This document shows positions 11,099 through 22,267 of a DNA stretch of 64,000 nt, piece after piece. A model generated the notes under the pieces. It searched no databases. It saw nothing but the letters and a program-made list of their open reading frames with translations, and had not been told where the DNA came from. The position numbers and the translations under genes were made by a program. Origin of the DNA: Metopolophium dirhodum (Eukaryota > Arthropoda > Insecta > Hemiptera > Aphididae); the NCBI RefSeq assembly GCF_019925205.1, contig NC_083560.1, positions 32,596,270 to 32,660,269 of the forward strand, in the 5' to 3' direction. Positions within the stretch are counted from its first letter, which is position 1, and every line of letters begins with the position of its first letter.

Positions 11099-12224
11099 TA
11101 TGTGTTTTCGACTAACTGGTGAAAAACGTGCGGATAAACAAAGGACAAAATAAAGCGCCTTAGCAAAAATAAATAGGCCAAATAATATGCACCCGGCGTA
11201 GACAACAAAGATAGGCGGCGACCTTGGCACGTGCCGGATTCGAATTACGAGATAGCCTCCACGGGTCGATGCTGCTTATCGATGTCGATAAGAATTCAAC
11301 CGTAATTAGGTGATAGTATAAAGTTATAATAAATTATTACCTTTCAATGATGCGCACACGTTAATTAACAAATGATTTAAAGTAAAAAATTTAGAATAAA
11401 TAGTAATCAGACTGACTCAAAAACGACACCAGTCGAAGCACGCACTTTTCCGGATTTAGTGAACTAAAAAACGCAAAAAACGGGTAACGAGTTTCGAAGG
11501 AAACTTAAAACAGGCACAGAGCGTTATTTATATTGTCGACGGCCAGAACAAATTGTGTTATAATAACGTAATATGTTTTAACCGGTTAAGAACCGATCAC
11601 CGGTATTTATAAATACTGACTACCGTTACGTTATAATAATATTATGTTTAATCTATTTTAGCTACATAAATGATTATACGCTCGTAGCTACTAATGATAC
11701 AATAAATAATAACTTCTTAAAATTATTCTTAAATCATACTATTATATCTTCGTTTCATTTCCCTAGTCTCAATTCTTGTAATAATTATTCGAATAATTAG
11801 TATTCTACATTTCTATTTCCTACCTACCTATAACATAAAATATCGTTGGTTGGAAATGACGGTACTCAATAGTCGATAGTCCCGGTCTCCCTTATCGTAT
11901 ATTGTACTGGGAAATCTAAAAATAGCTTGATTCCTATAACAACACGAATATTGTATGAAGTATACGGGTACAAAGGTGTAGTACAATTCTTTTTAGAAAA
12001 CCGGTATTCAATCGGTTACCGGTAACCGACATTTTTTGGAAGCGGTTATCACTTAACGGTAACATGTAGTTTTGAATCAAGTACCGGTAATTGGTTACCG
12101 CTAACAACAGGACCGGTATAAAACCAGTAACCAATATCCAAGGTTTCAAGACCTGGTGCTACCTATACTTAATTGTCTAAGTCGTGAGGGTGACAAAAAC
12201 AATTAAATATTCCTTATTTTAATT

Positions 12225-12447
12225 ACCTAAAAATGATTTGCAACGTGCAAATTGGTTGCAATTAATTAATAAAATTAATAACAATATCACAAATAAACTT
12301 ACATATGAGTTACATTTTAAAGCTGATGATATAATTCGTACATATAACTTTTGGAATAACTTTAATGATATTGAAATGGTAAGAACTAATCCAATATTTA
12401 AGTATACATATTATGTTGATATGGTTATACTTTTTTTTTTTAATTAG
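12225..12447 (+). pseudogene. THAP-domain half, P-element-like transposase remnant
   Basis: A 69-codon frame contains W-L-Q-x-I-N-K and then LTYELHFKADDIIRTY, which resembles the second half of a THAP zinc-binding domain (usual form C-x-x-H-F-x-x-D-D-I). The zinc-binding cysteine before the x-L-H-F is a tyrosine here and the first half of the domain is missing. Further pieces lie downstream (12748-13010, 13232-13510), suggesting one decayed gene with introns or insertions. Assignment rests on motif resemblance only. Confidence 0.4.
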
Positions 12448-12747
12448 TACATACTATACAATTATATATTCAGAATTTTCAAAATTGTAAAAAACCTAAA
12501 TTGTAAAGACCTAATGCTCAGATGCTCTTCCATCGGTTACTAATATTTCTGTGGAAGTTAGTGCAAATATAAAATGTCAGAGAGAACTAATATGGCCACA
12601 AAATAATATTGCAAATGCACAATTAAACTCATCTACAATTATTGAAAATGAAGCAAATAAACCTACATATGCATTTTTTAAATAATTTATTAATCTAAAT
12701 AATAATAATAAGTATGTTAATATTTATATTAATATATTTAACTTTCA

Positions 12748-13510
12748 GAAAATGGTAAATACTTTTGATGAATTATTAAAATATCAAAATTTTGAATTAC
12801 CTATTACTTGGAGAAAGGTTGACAACCAAAATGTAATAACACATTTTTTGTTTAAAATATGAAAATGTTACTAACTGTAAGCTATTTATAGAAAAACAAA
12901 TTGTCATAACATCCGATTCAGAATTGTATTATTATACTTATGACAATGAAGTTAAGATTGATTTTAAAACACTGAAATGTATAAAATTTCCATAAAATAT
13001 GAAGTTCTTAGAAAGAGCAATAGTTTTATTTTCTGGAAAAATGCATGTATTGGTGGACCTAATGCATTCAATTTTCTAGGTATTAAAATTAAGTTTTTCA
13101 TTATTATGGTTTCATAACTTGGCACAGTTCTAGAGAAGTCTTGACTATCAGTGTTCTCCAATTTACTGTCTGAATAACAGAAGACATTGTTCTTTAAAAT
13201 AATAGAAATTATATGAGTATATAATGTAATTTAATTTATAGGAATACAAGTTAAAAACATAAATTTAGGTTCAAATAAAATTTGGAGTCCTCTAAATTGT
13301 AAATACCTGACAATTTTAAACAAGAAAAGATGTGTGAATCGTGAAAAACTATTGAATACATTTAGAGTTTATGAATGGAAACATGAAACTCCAAATAAAG
13401 AAACAAAAAATAAATACGTAGGACACACACTCACTCCTACTTGACTATCTTCTTTTAAAGATATTCAAGAAACAAAATATAAATTGAAGAAAATACATAA
13501 CAGGTATCCA
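12748..13510 (+). pseudogene. Decayed middle part of the THAP/P-element-like transposase
   Basis: Two stretches read as protein across several stops. At 12750-12990 there is TFDELLKYQNFELPITW followed by a segment with CKLFIEKQIVI. At 13232-13500 there is IWSPLNCKYL, KRCVNREKLLNTFRVYEW and YVGHTLTPT. They are collinear with the THAP fragment upstream and look like parts of aphid P-element-type transposases. Multiple stops and frame changes make it a clear pseudogene. A 65-codon minus frame at 12964-13161 is not supported. Confidence 0.35.
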
Positions 13511-13592
13511 TATATATGAGATTAAACTATAATAAATTATATTAATTTATAGGTTATTATAATATTATGTATATTATATATTATATTTCATT

Positions 13593-13790
13593 ATTGCAAT
13601 ATTAATCTAAAAAAAGTTGGGTAAGTAGATGTCGCTTTGCTGTACAGTAGGTTACAAGTGGGTCACTGTAATGGATGGTGTTAAATTTTAATTCAATGAT
13701 ATAATATCATTGTATGAGGAAAACGATTCTGAGCGAAAATGGTCAGTCAGCCTATGATATTACTATGTATATTTACAAAAACAATTAGCA
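13593..13790. repeat. Interspersed repeat (GATTCTGAGCG family), 5' end copy
   Basis: This copy shares long runs with 15610-16078, including CTGTACAGTAGGTTACAAGT and AACGATTCTGAGCGAAAA followed by GGTCAGTCAGCCTATG. The family recurs five times in this window. No coding capacity seen. Confidence 0.65.
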
Positions 13791-14754
13791 TCTGTTGAAG
13801 CTTGGTTGAATATTATTAAGAACTATTGATTCGAATAATTTGGCTATGTGGGAAATAATAGAGATAGGCCTGTAGTTGGAGACTAGAGATGCATCCCCCG
13901 ATTTTAGTCGATTTTTAATACCGATTTTTATACGGGATATTTTTTTTGTTCTAATTAAATTTAAAATAGTATTTATATTATATACACAATGATATGAGCA
14001 ACATTAAAAGGTAACTAGTCCAACACTTTTAACCTATTAGTTTCCATGATTAATTGTAGCAGTATAAGCCCTAGCATGCCATAATTAGATTCGATTGAAT
14101 TGGCACACCACGGAACAACTCAGAAAATACCACCAATGCACTTTTAGGTAGTAGTAAACGATGTATTCGAGCATTCTGGTATGATATAATGTCTTGTCAA
14201 TTTCTAACACAAAAAAATATTAAATTAATATAAATTTAAATTAATCAATTAATAAATATGACAGTATTAATATAAAAATGAATGACGTACTATGTTTGAC
14301 AAGCCAATTTACTTCACATTTCTTATTAGTTGATTTAATTGATACACCAACTTCGAGTGTCCTCTGTTAATTCTATATAGTCAATGAGACAACACAAGCA
14401 ATTTTTTATAAATGTGGTAAAAAAGTTTTTTTCAGTTTACGTAAAACTGCCAAGACACATACTTTAGCAGATAATACATTAATACAGTTTAACATCAAAT
14501 ATAATAATAACAATAACTTAACTGCATTAACTATTGTTATTATTATAATTATTATATCTAAGAGGATCCATAATAAATTATGACAAAATATTATAACTGT
14601 CCTGGAATTTAATTAAGAACAAGATTTCAATTGATTTACAGAATCTTACTTGCCGGATGGTATGATAAATGTTCCATAAAATTAATAGTAGGGTGACATG
14701 TTACCAATCAAAATAATTCAAATTTGAAAATTATTTTATATAGTTAATTGAATT
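13791..14754. other. AT-rich spacer
   Basis: AT-rich sequence with no supported gene. It lies between two copies of the same repeat family. Confidence 0.35.
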
Positions 14755-14930
14755 GTAAAAAGCGGGTAAGTGAGTAACTTTCTGCCGTACATTAGGTGTC
14801 TAGAAAGTCACTGCTGTCATGGATGTGATTAATTTGAATGCAATGATATAAAATAATTTTATTCGAAAAACTATTCTGAGCGAAGACGATCTGTCAGCCT
14901 ATAATTTTACTAAGTAGGTATATTTTATAA
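14755..14930. repeat. Interspersed repeat (GATTCTGAGCG family), diverged copy
   Basis: A more diverged copy: GCGGGTAAGTGAGT at the start, then ATTTGAATGCAATGATAT and CTATTCTGAGCGAA followed by TGTCAGCCTAT. The order is the same as in the other copies. Confidence 0.55.
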
Positions 14931-15609
14931 TTGTATTCCTTTATTAAAGTAATTTATTTTATTATTAGGATTAATGCCTAATTATCAGTAGGTTAAGTTA
15001 ATTTTTGTTGAAAAAATGCATTTAAAAATGTTATCATGTGTATAATATATATAAGTAGTATATATTTACCATTCCTGGAACAATCCATTTTATATCAATA
15101 AAAGATCACAAAGAAAACAATGTGCAAAAAGACCAGAAAATTGAAACGCATTAATAATTAAAATATTTTTTGAAAAATTGAATTGCAAAATGTTTTAAAA
15201 ATTATTTAAAATGTATGAATCATTATCAGTTTTTTAATATAATTGTTCTATTAAAATTAAAATCAAAGTAACATATTGAATTGCAAAATGTTTTAAAAAT
15301 TCTTTGAATACCTTAGTTAAATTCCTTGAAATTTATGAATCATTATCAGTTTTTTGAAATACATTAATAATTGAAATATTTTTCATAAAACTTATTGCAT
15401 ATACCAAAAAATATTTCAAAATGAAATTGCAATATTGCCCAAAAAATATTTCAAAACTGAATGCATTAATAATCAAAAAATATTTTTCACAAAACTAAAT
15501 GTACTAATAATCCAAAAAAATATTCGACAAATTAATCTGCGATATTCCATATTCCATATTTCATAAAACCAACCAATCATTAATAATTAAAAAATATTTG
15601 AGAAATTAA
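14931..15609. repeat. AT-rich block with short tandem-like repeats
   Basis: Repeated phrases such as ATTGCAAAATGTTTTAAAAAT, ATGAATCATTATCAGTTTTT and AAAAAATATTTC-CAAAA recur every 30-120 bp. This looks like local duplication of AT-rich sequence. No coding signal. Confidence 0.4.
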
Positions 15610-16078
15610 ATTGCAATATTAATCTAAAAAAGGTGGGTAAGTTGATGTCACTCTGCTGTACAGTAGGTTACAAGTGGGTCACTGTAATGTATGGTGTTAA
15701 ATTTGAATTCAATGATATAGTATCATTGTATAAGAAAAACGATTCTGAACGAAAACGGTCAGTCAGCCTATGGTATTACTAATATATTTGATGATATTAT
15801 TGTGAATAAAGTAATTTATATATTTACTTATTTACGTGGAACCTTGTTTTAAATTTTCAATCCTTAGCTATAAAATTTGAACATTTTATAAATTTTTAAC
15901 TACAAAATATATATTCAGTTTTAAATTTGATACATTTTGTCAAAATTCGAACTTTAAATGCTTATAAATAAAAATTGTGCGTATGTATTTATAATATTTT
16001 TCAACTGCTATTAGAATGATATATCAGGAGCCTTATATTAAATTTTCACGCTTTTTTACCCAGCAAATAAAATTTTAT
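15610..16078. repeat. Interspersed repeat (GATTCTGAGCG family), interrupted by a GC-rich block
   Basis: It opens with GGTGGGTAAGTTGATGTCAC and runs to CCCAGCAAATAAAATTTTAT, where its partner at 17498-18800 continues with TGATATTTATAG. Here the sequence switches abruptly at about 16078 to a GC-rich block, which marks an insertion or a truncation point. Confidence 0.65.
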
Positions 16079-16625
16079 GGGTATGAGACACAGTATATAT
16101 ACCGGGCGCTTTCACTGCATCGTCATCAGTCTTCCATCAACCTTCAACAGTTCAATCACTATTAGAAGGAACGAAAACCTGAAGACCCGACAGCCTACGA
16201 GCTAAGACGACTACAGCAGCTACTAACCGACTAACAACAACCAGCTGCGTAACAGCCAGAACGATGATAACCGGCCGCGATTCGATCCTAGCTCGAATCG
16301 CCAAGATCGCCACCACATAGTCACGACGACGGCGAGGTCAGTACACGACCCGGCACCAAAAGCCCCACCGTGACACGCTGACGAGCCGCAGAACCACGGT
16401 TGACAACTGCACAGCACGCCCTGCTCTGTGCTTGCTCTAGCAGCCGGTGGTGCCGTACACGGTAAAAATCGTCCGTATACACGCCGTCCTAACAGCAACG
16501 CCCACCGCGCACAGTACCAAGACCCAGTGATCGCCGCGTTCCACCGGCCTATACAGACGACCAACTCCACCTCCGACGCCGACACATTTATGATACATCC
16601 AAATAATTATACAATTTTTACATTA
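16079..16625 (+). promoter_or_regulatory. GC-rich block with TATA box and initiator (possible LTR/5' leader)
   Basis: TATATATA at 16093-16100 is followed about 33 bp later by TCATCAGTC, which contains the arthropod initiator TCAGT with A+1 near 16128. The following ~450 bp are GC-rich with many CCGAC/ACGAC words and no long plus-strand frame; a 120-codon minus frame lacks any domain. This arrangement is typical of the LTR or 5' leader of an LTR retrotransposon, or of an orphan promoter. No primer-binding site or gag follows. The start coincides with the break in the surrounding repeat. Confidence 0.4.
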
Positions 16626-17207
16626 GTCGATTGAAGAAGGCTTTGTACAATTCTGTGATGTTTCTGAAGTGTTTGATAGGACTGTAAATTTGTTATTACA
16701 ACATCATCATAAATTACTAAAATGTCCTTGTGTAGAACACGAAAGTTAAATGTTTACTTCCACAGTACATTTCTACATTACAATGTGGATGAAGCAATAC
16801 ACTATAAATCTGAACAGAGAAACCAAAAAACTAAGTTCTAAAAAAAAAAAACTGTCAACACTTTTAATTCATTAATTGACCCTACCAATTTTATACTTTT
16901 GAATAATAAGTACCATTTTACTAATACAAGTTTTGACTTTTGACTCGTTATTTATTCAGCCGTAATTCCTTAAGAATTATTAACTACCTATATATCATAT
17001 TAATGTTATATAATTAATAGTTAATATTTTGCCATTGAGGAGGTAAATGTTGTTAATTATTATATTTAATAATGTAAAGGAATAACTTTACATACTAATA
17101 TAATGTATATGTAGGTAACCGGTTCACGTATTAGTGTATAAGTGTTATTCTACTCGCAGAGGCAGTTCTCCTTGAGTTGTTATGGTCTCTTAGATGTAAC
17201 CTCATAG
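16626..17207. other. AT-rich spacer
   Basis: No supported gene. A few codon-like stretches near 16630-16800 are broken by stops and I could not assign them. Confidence 0.3.
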
Positions 17208-17497
17208 TGTAGTAAACCCAAAAGCCATTATATTATTTTAAATAAAATAAGTAAAATAATAAATTATACATAGTATAATTTATGAGTAGAAACGTAGGTA
17301 TTAATATAATCCTAAATAACAGGAAACATAGAGCAAAGGTGAAAACAACAAGTAGTTTTACCTAGTCACAAAATAGTGCAATTCAAAAATATCAGGGATG
17401 TATTAATACCCACAGCTATAATACGATATTAAACAATATCACGTAGAATAAATTATATATTTAGTATAATTTATAATGGGTAATATAGGTAGTAATA
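17208..17497 (+). repeat. 290-bp LTR fragment matching the LTR at 31922
   Basis: From TGTAGTAAACCC to AGGTAGTAATA this sequence matches 31922-32211 with the same length (290 bp) and, by eye, a single mismatch (TATAATGGG versus TATAAAGGG). It is then cut off and joined to the GATTCTGAGCG-family repeat. It carries the 5' part of the LTR only, so it is a truncated solo LTR or a copy moved by recombination. Confidence 0.8.
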
Positions 17498-18800
17498 CGT
17501 AGCGAAAACGGTCAGTCAGCCTATGATATTACCAAGTATATTTGATGATATTATTGTGAACAAAGTAATTTATATATAACCTATTTACGTGGAGCCTTGT
17601 TTTAAATTTTCAATCCTTAGCCATAAAAGTTAAACATTTTATACATTTTTAACCACAAAATAATTAATAAATTATAAATTTGATAAATGTTGTCAAAATT
17701 TGAACTTTAAATGCTTATAAAAAAAAATTGTGCCTATGTATTTTTAATATTTTTAACTACTATTAGAATGATATATCAGGAGCCTTATATTAAATTTTCA
17801 CGCTTTTTTACCCAGCAAATAAAATTTTATTGATATTTATAGAAAAAAAAACTAAAAAAATTGAAAACTGACAACGTCGGTAAACAGCTTAAAAAGAGTC
17901 AAAATATTTTCAAAATTTTATCGTGTATAGAAAATGCTAATATAATTATTCAGTGTAATTTTCAAGTATCTACAGTCATTCGTTTTTTTAATTACAATAA
18001 AATAAGTTGTGTGTGTACTATATGTACATCGTTACATGCGAAATGGAGTGAATATCAAATGTTGTAAAAATCTAAATTTCAGACGCTCATAAAAATTTAA
18101 TTTAAGTTTCTTGTAGACATTTTTTTATTGATAAAGGTAGACAAACTTATGAGTAATCTTATATTACATTTTCAAATCTTAGATTTAAAAAGAAAAATTT
18201 TTATGAATTCTCAACTCAAAATAGTTTGCTAATTTTCGTGATTTTTCTGTATTTTGTCCAAATTTGACTTTAAATGCTTATAAATAAAAACTGTGACTAA
18301 GGATTTTTAATTTTTTTCATCTGCCTTTGAAACAATAACCTAGGAGCCTTCTATTAAATTTTCAAGCTTCTTTACTCGACAGATAAAATTTTATTGATAT
18401 TTATAGAAAAAAAAACTAAAAAAATTGAAAACTGACAATGTCCGTAAACAGCTCAAAAAGAGTCAAAATTTCATGTCCCTACGGTCATTTGTTTTAGAGT
18501 TACACCAAAAACCAAAATCGATTTTCTCAAAAACAGATTTTGCGTAAAAATTCCTGTTTTTCCTTAATTTTTCTTTTGTTTTTCACGTCGCTTGTGAAAA
18601 CTACTGGGAAATTTTTATTTTTGACCCCCCAAAGTACCAACTAGATTCACTTTCTTATCAGAAAAGTTACTATTGAATCCAAGCACTTTTACTGTCCTAA
18701 AAGGTGATGACAGACACAAAAAAAAAATAAAAATAAAAAAAAAAAAACACACATCATTGTAAAATCAATACATTCATTGCTTCGCTCAGAATCTAAAATA
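17498..18800. repeat. Interspersed repeat (GATTCTGAGCG family), longest copy
   Basis: It starts inside the family's 5' end (GCGAAAACGGTCAGTCAGCC), matches 15760-16078, contains an internal duplication (about 17780-17900 versus 18340-18460: AAATTGAAAACTGACAA), and ends with CATTGCTTCGCTCAGAATCTAAAA. That end is roughly the inverse of the GATTCTGAGCGAA seen at the start, so the element has short inverted end motifs. No open frame of note; non-autonomous. Confidence 0.6.
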
Positions 18801-20761
18801 ATAGAACCAAATACATTAACATAAGTACAACATATAACGAACCCGCAGTTTTTTGTCTGGTATGCTATCTATCAAAATCAATGGTACCTCGAATGATGAA
18901 AAAATTAGTAAAATATATCCAAGTAAATATTATTATTAATCTTACCTGCTGCATTATTTTGTCGTCAAAAACCACCATTATATATTTACTTTTCTCGTCG
19001 TTTCTGTAAGCTAAATTTTCATCGTTTCTTTCTTTTGAATAATAGTAGCTATAATATAGACATACGACGCCGTATATGTAGTATATACGCCTATAGTAAG
19101 TACGTAATATTATTATTTTAGTCGATCTTATTCAAATATTGAACACATACATTTCATCAATATTCGTTATCGCGAATTATACTACGGTAGAGGACAGAGG
19201 TACGTTTATACATAAACGTTTTCAATTGTTTACATTTTAAAATCGATACAAATGATAAGCTTATTTCGACTTTTACTCGCACTGTAACACATGTGCCAGG
19301 GTTGCAAAAAAAAACGTTTTTTTTTAATGTGTTTAAAATGTTTTAAACGATGTTCTTTATGTTTTTTAACATTGTTCTAAACGTCTTTTTTATTAAAAAT
19401 GTTGTTTTTGTTTAAATGGAACATACATTTTGTTTAAACCATAAACAATTTTTTTCAATAGGTAATCCTTGTTTTTACTTTAGGTCCAGGGAGTCAGGGC
19501 AGTTAATAAAAAGTAACATCAAAATTCAAAAATGTTTGTTTATTTTAACTGTAAATTATAAATTGTAATACACCAACTCAAAGTACTAAGTACTTTAGTC
19601 TCTATAACACTAAAAAGAAATTACAAAGTTTAAAACATGAAAATATTTTAATTTTGTATAAACTAATTATGCATTAATAATAAGGAATCAATAATATTAT
19701 TAAAATTATTAAACCTATTTTCTATAGTTATCAGTTATAGTTCATGATCTATTGACTATTATTGTGTATATAAGTTTCCCCAAATTACAATATCTAGTCA
19801 AATTCTTATCAATTCATAGTTCATACGAATAATTTCAGACGAACACTTACAATTTATATAACTTATATTTAATAAAGAATATAAAATAAAATATTTTGTT
19901 TTTTTTTCTTGAATCTAAAGTTTTTAACTTAAACCCAGTCAAGTGCATTTACATTGAAATAAAGTTATACAGTACCTATTTAGTATGTAGAAAACCTGAA
20001 GACATAAAATGCACACTGACTAACGATTACCAGTAGTTACACTTAAAGTTAAAACCATTACCAAAATATTATAAGCGCATTTTACATGTCTAAACGCTCT
20101 ATCATATTATAGTAAAACAAGTATTAATATTTAATATATTTATATAATTATACATGTATTTGTTAATATTTTATTTTTGCTATTCTAGTATTCTATAGTA
20201 ATTAATGCCTATTATACATCGTGAATTTTGATTGTTTACTATTCATCAAATATTTATTGGAATTGATGAAATGCTTCATATTTTACCTAAGAGCCAAATC
20301 TTTGGACAGGTACATTCATATTAAAAAGCGTAATGTTATATATATACAGAAGTTTGGCATTTATACAATAAAATATGATTATAATAATGTAGATTGGAAG
20401 GAGTATAGGTATGTCCAAGTATATATTAAGTTAATTTCAGCTAAGAAATAATTTTAATAATAATCATCTACTAATCAACATATATTAACATACTTTTAGA
20501 TACTAATCTATAAAAACTATAAGATAATTTAAATTCAAGTTAATTACAAGTTAAAAGTTTAGAAGTAATATTTAGTCAACCCATGCATGTTGATTTACAG
20601 GCAATAATAAATAATAAATACGTTTATTATTACGTCAATTATTTTGAGTTTATTTAAATATTATTAATATCGAATACATGTTTGAAAATAATATTTATCA
20701 TTTATTCAAGAATAAATAACTTTTTAAGTAATATTGTATTACCTAGAATAATTAACGCATA
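18801..20761. other. AT-rich region 3' of the zinc-finger gene
   Basis: About 2 kb without a supported gene. A T-rich tract at 19307-19460 begins near CAGGGTTGCAAA, which looks like a hAT-style end, but no partner end was found. The 3' UTR of the zinc-finger gene probably lies in the last few hundred bases. Confidence 0.35.
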
Positions 20762-20937
20762 TCAAAAATGATGTGTAATCACATGTTTTTTTAAGTTTGC
20801 TATTTTTTCAAAAATATGGTCACATATAACACATTTATGCAAATATACTCTAGTATGTGATTTTTTATGTCTAATCATATTCAGCTTGTAAGGAAAAGTT
20901 TTAACACAGCTCTCACATTCATACCGTTTTTTTTCCG
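20762..20937 (-). pseudogene. Two further C2H2 fingers in a shifted frame
   Basis: Directly after the zinc-finger stop codon, another frame on the same strand encodes two complete C-x2-C-x12-H-x3-H fingers (YECESCVKTFPYK... and HKCVICDHIFEKI...) and then stops at 20762. A linker-like T-E-K-K-R precedes the first. Restoring the frame would need a one-base change just before the current stop. So either the gene lost its last two fingers by a frameshift, or there is an assembly error. Not translated in the current frame. Confidence 0.7.
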
Positions 20938-22258
20938 TTACCTATGCATACTTATATGTTTTTTCAAAGTTGTTTTCTTAGAAAAGGCTTCATCACAGAT
21001 TTCACATTTGTACGGCTTTTCGCTGGTATGTGTCTTTAAATGTCCCATCAAATATGTTTTCCTAGAAAAAGCTTTATCACAGCTATTACATGCAAACGGC
21101 TTTTTTCCTGTATGTATTCTTGTATGACTTGTTAAATTTGATCGATCACAAAACCTTTTGCCACAGCTATCACATTTATACGGCTTTTCGTCGGTATGTG
21201 TTCTTTTATGAATTTCTAAATGTGTTTTCCGATGAAAAGCTTTCTCACAGGTATCACATTTATACCACTTTTCTCCGTTATGTGTCCGAATATGACTTGT
21301 TAAATTTCGTTTGAGAGAAAATACTCTATCACAGCAATCACATTCGTACAGCTTTTCTCCGGTATGTGTTAATTTATGAAATGTTAAATTACTTTTTTGA
21401 TAAAAAGCTTTATCACAGCTATCACATTCATACCACTTTTCTCCGTTATGTGTCTTAATATGATTTGTTAAATTTTGTTTGAGGGAAAATTTTTTATCAC
21501 AGGTATCACATACGTACGGCTTTTCTCCGGTATGTGATCTTTTATGTAACATCAAATATGGTTTGTTAGCAAAAGCTTTATCACAGATATCACATACATA
21601 CGGCTTTTCTCCGGTATGTGTCCTTGAATGAGTTGTTAAACTTGATTTCTTAGAAAAGGCTTTATCACAAAGTTCACATTTATATCGCATTTCACCGGTG
21701 TGTGTCCTTGAGTGAACCGTTAAATTTGATTTCTGAGAAAAGGCTTTATCGCAGATTTCACATTTATAAGGCTTTTTGCCGGTATGTGTATTGTTATGTC
21801 TCATCAAATGTGGTTTGCTAGAAAAAGCTTTACCACAGGTATCACATACATACGGCTTTTCTCCGGTATGTGTCCTTTTATGAATAGTTAAATTTGATTT
21901 CTGAGAAAAGGCTTTATCACAGATTTCACATTTAAATGGCGTGTGACCGGTATGTGTCCTTGAGTGAGTCGTTAAATTTGATTTCTTAGAAAAGGCTTTA
22001 TCACAAATTTCACATTTATATGGTGTTTGAACGGTATGTTTCCTTAAATGTCTCATTATAAATATTTTGTAAGAAAAAGTTTTACCACAGCTATAACATT
22101 CATACCGCTTTTTTCCGTTATGTGTTCTTTTATAGCTTTGGACTGTAGAGCCTATGGATTTGCTTTGGTTGACAATGACTGTACCTCTAAATTCAGCAAT
22201 TTCAATCACATCTAATTCCTTTTTTATGTAATTTTTGTTATTTTCTTCAGTTTTAATT
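20938..22258 (-). CDS. C2H2 zinc-finger protein, exon 3 (14 tandem fingers)
   Basis: This is the main exon of a poly-zinc-finger gene. After a splice acceptor (TTTTTTTAG at 22259-22267 on minus) a short charged linker (IKTEENNKNYIKKELDV) leads into 14 tandem C2H2 fingers. Most are Y/F-x-C-x2-C-x3-F-x5-L-x2-H-x3-H, joined by HTGEKPY-type linkers, and run from about residue 126 to the end of a predicted 513-aa product. The C-terminus after the last finger is one residue. Such proteins are nuclear and usually bind DNA; no target can be read here. Exon phase fits exon 2 (39248-39421) exactly. The stop at 20938 looks like the result of a frameshift, because two more fingers follow in another frame. 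The repeats are similar enough to suggest recent internal duplication. Confidence 0.85.
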
Positions 22259-22267
22259 CTAAAAAAA

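Larger units (their letters stand above)
7387..11521 (-). mobile_element. Jockey/CR1-type non-LTR retrotransposon, nearly full length
   Basis: A minus-strand LINE carries ORF1 (frame-broken) and ORF2 (endonuclease plus reverse transcriptase). At its 3' end is a TAAA-like tail (7381-7396 on plus reads as ATTT repeats). The 10-bp string CGTTATTTAT flanks it at 7377-7386 and 11522-11531, a plausible target duplication, though the low-complexity tail makes its edge uncertain. It sits inside the hAT element at 7259-12155 and is therefore younger than that element. Confidence 0.75.
7259..12155. mobile_element. Non-autonomous hAT element split by a jockey insertion
   Basis: The left end CAGGGATTGAAACCGG (7259) and the right end CCAAGGTTTCAAGACCTG (to 12155) are imperfect inverted ends. 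They are flanked by TTGCTACC (7251-7258) and GTGCTACC (12156-12163), a 7/8 match of 8 bp as expected for hAT. Both arms are packed with GGTTACCGG-type words. The middle is a jockey-type retrotransposon inserted later (7387-11521), so the element itself is only about 0.75 kb and codes for nothing. Confidence 0.65.

Noticed and set aside
10571..11230. Start of jockey ORF1 at 11230
   Set aside because: The first 44 residues are hydrophobic and unlike ORF1 proteins; the ATG at 11098 is preferred.
19307..19500. hAT-like start CAGGGTTGCAAA followed by T-rich repeats
   Set aside because: No matching opposite end or target duplication was found.
20867..21314. Plus-strand frames across the zinc-finger exon
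   Set aside because: They are shadows of the repeated finger coding sequence on the other strand.
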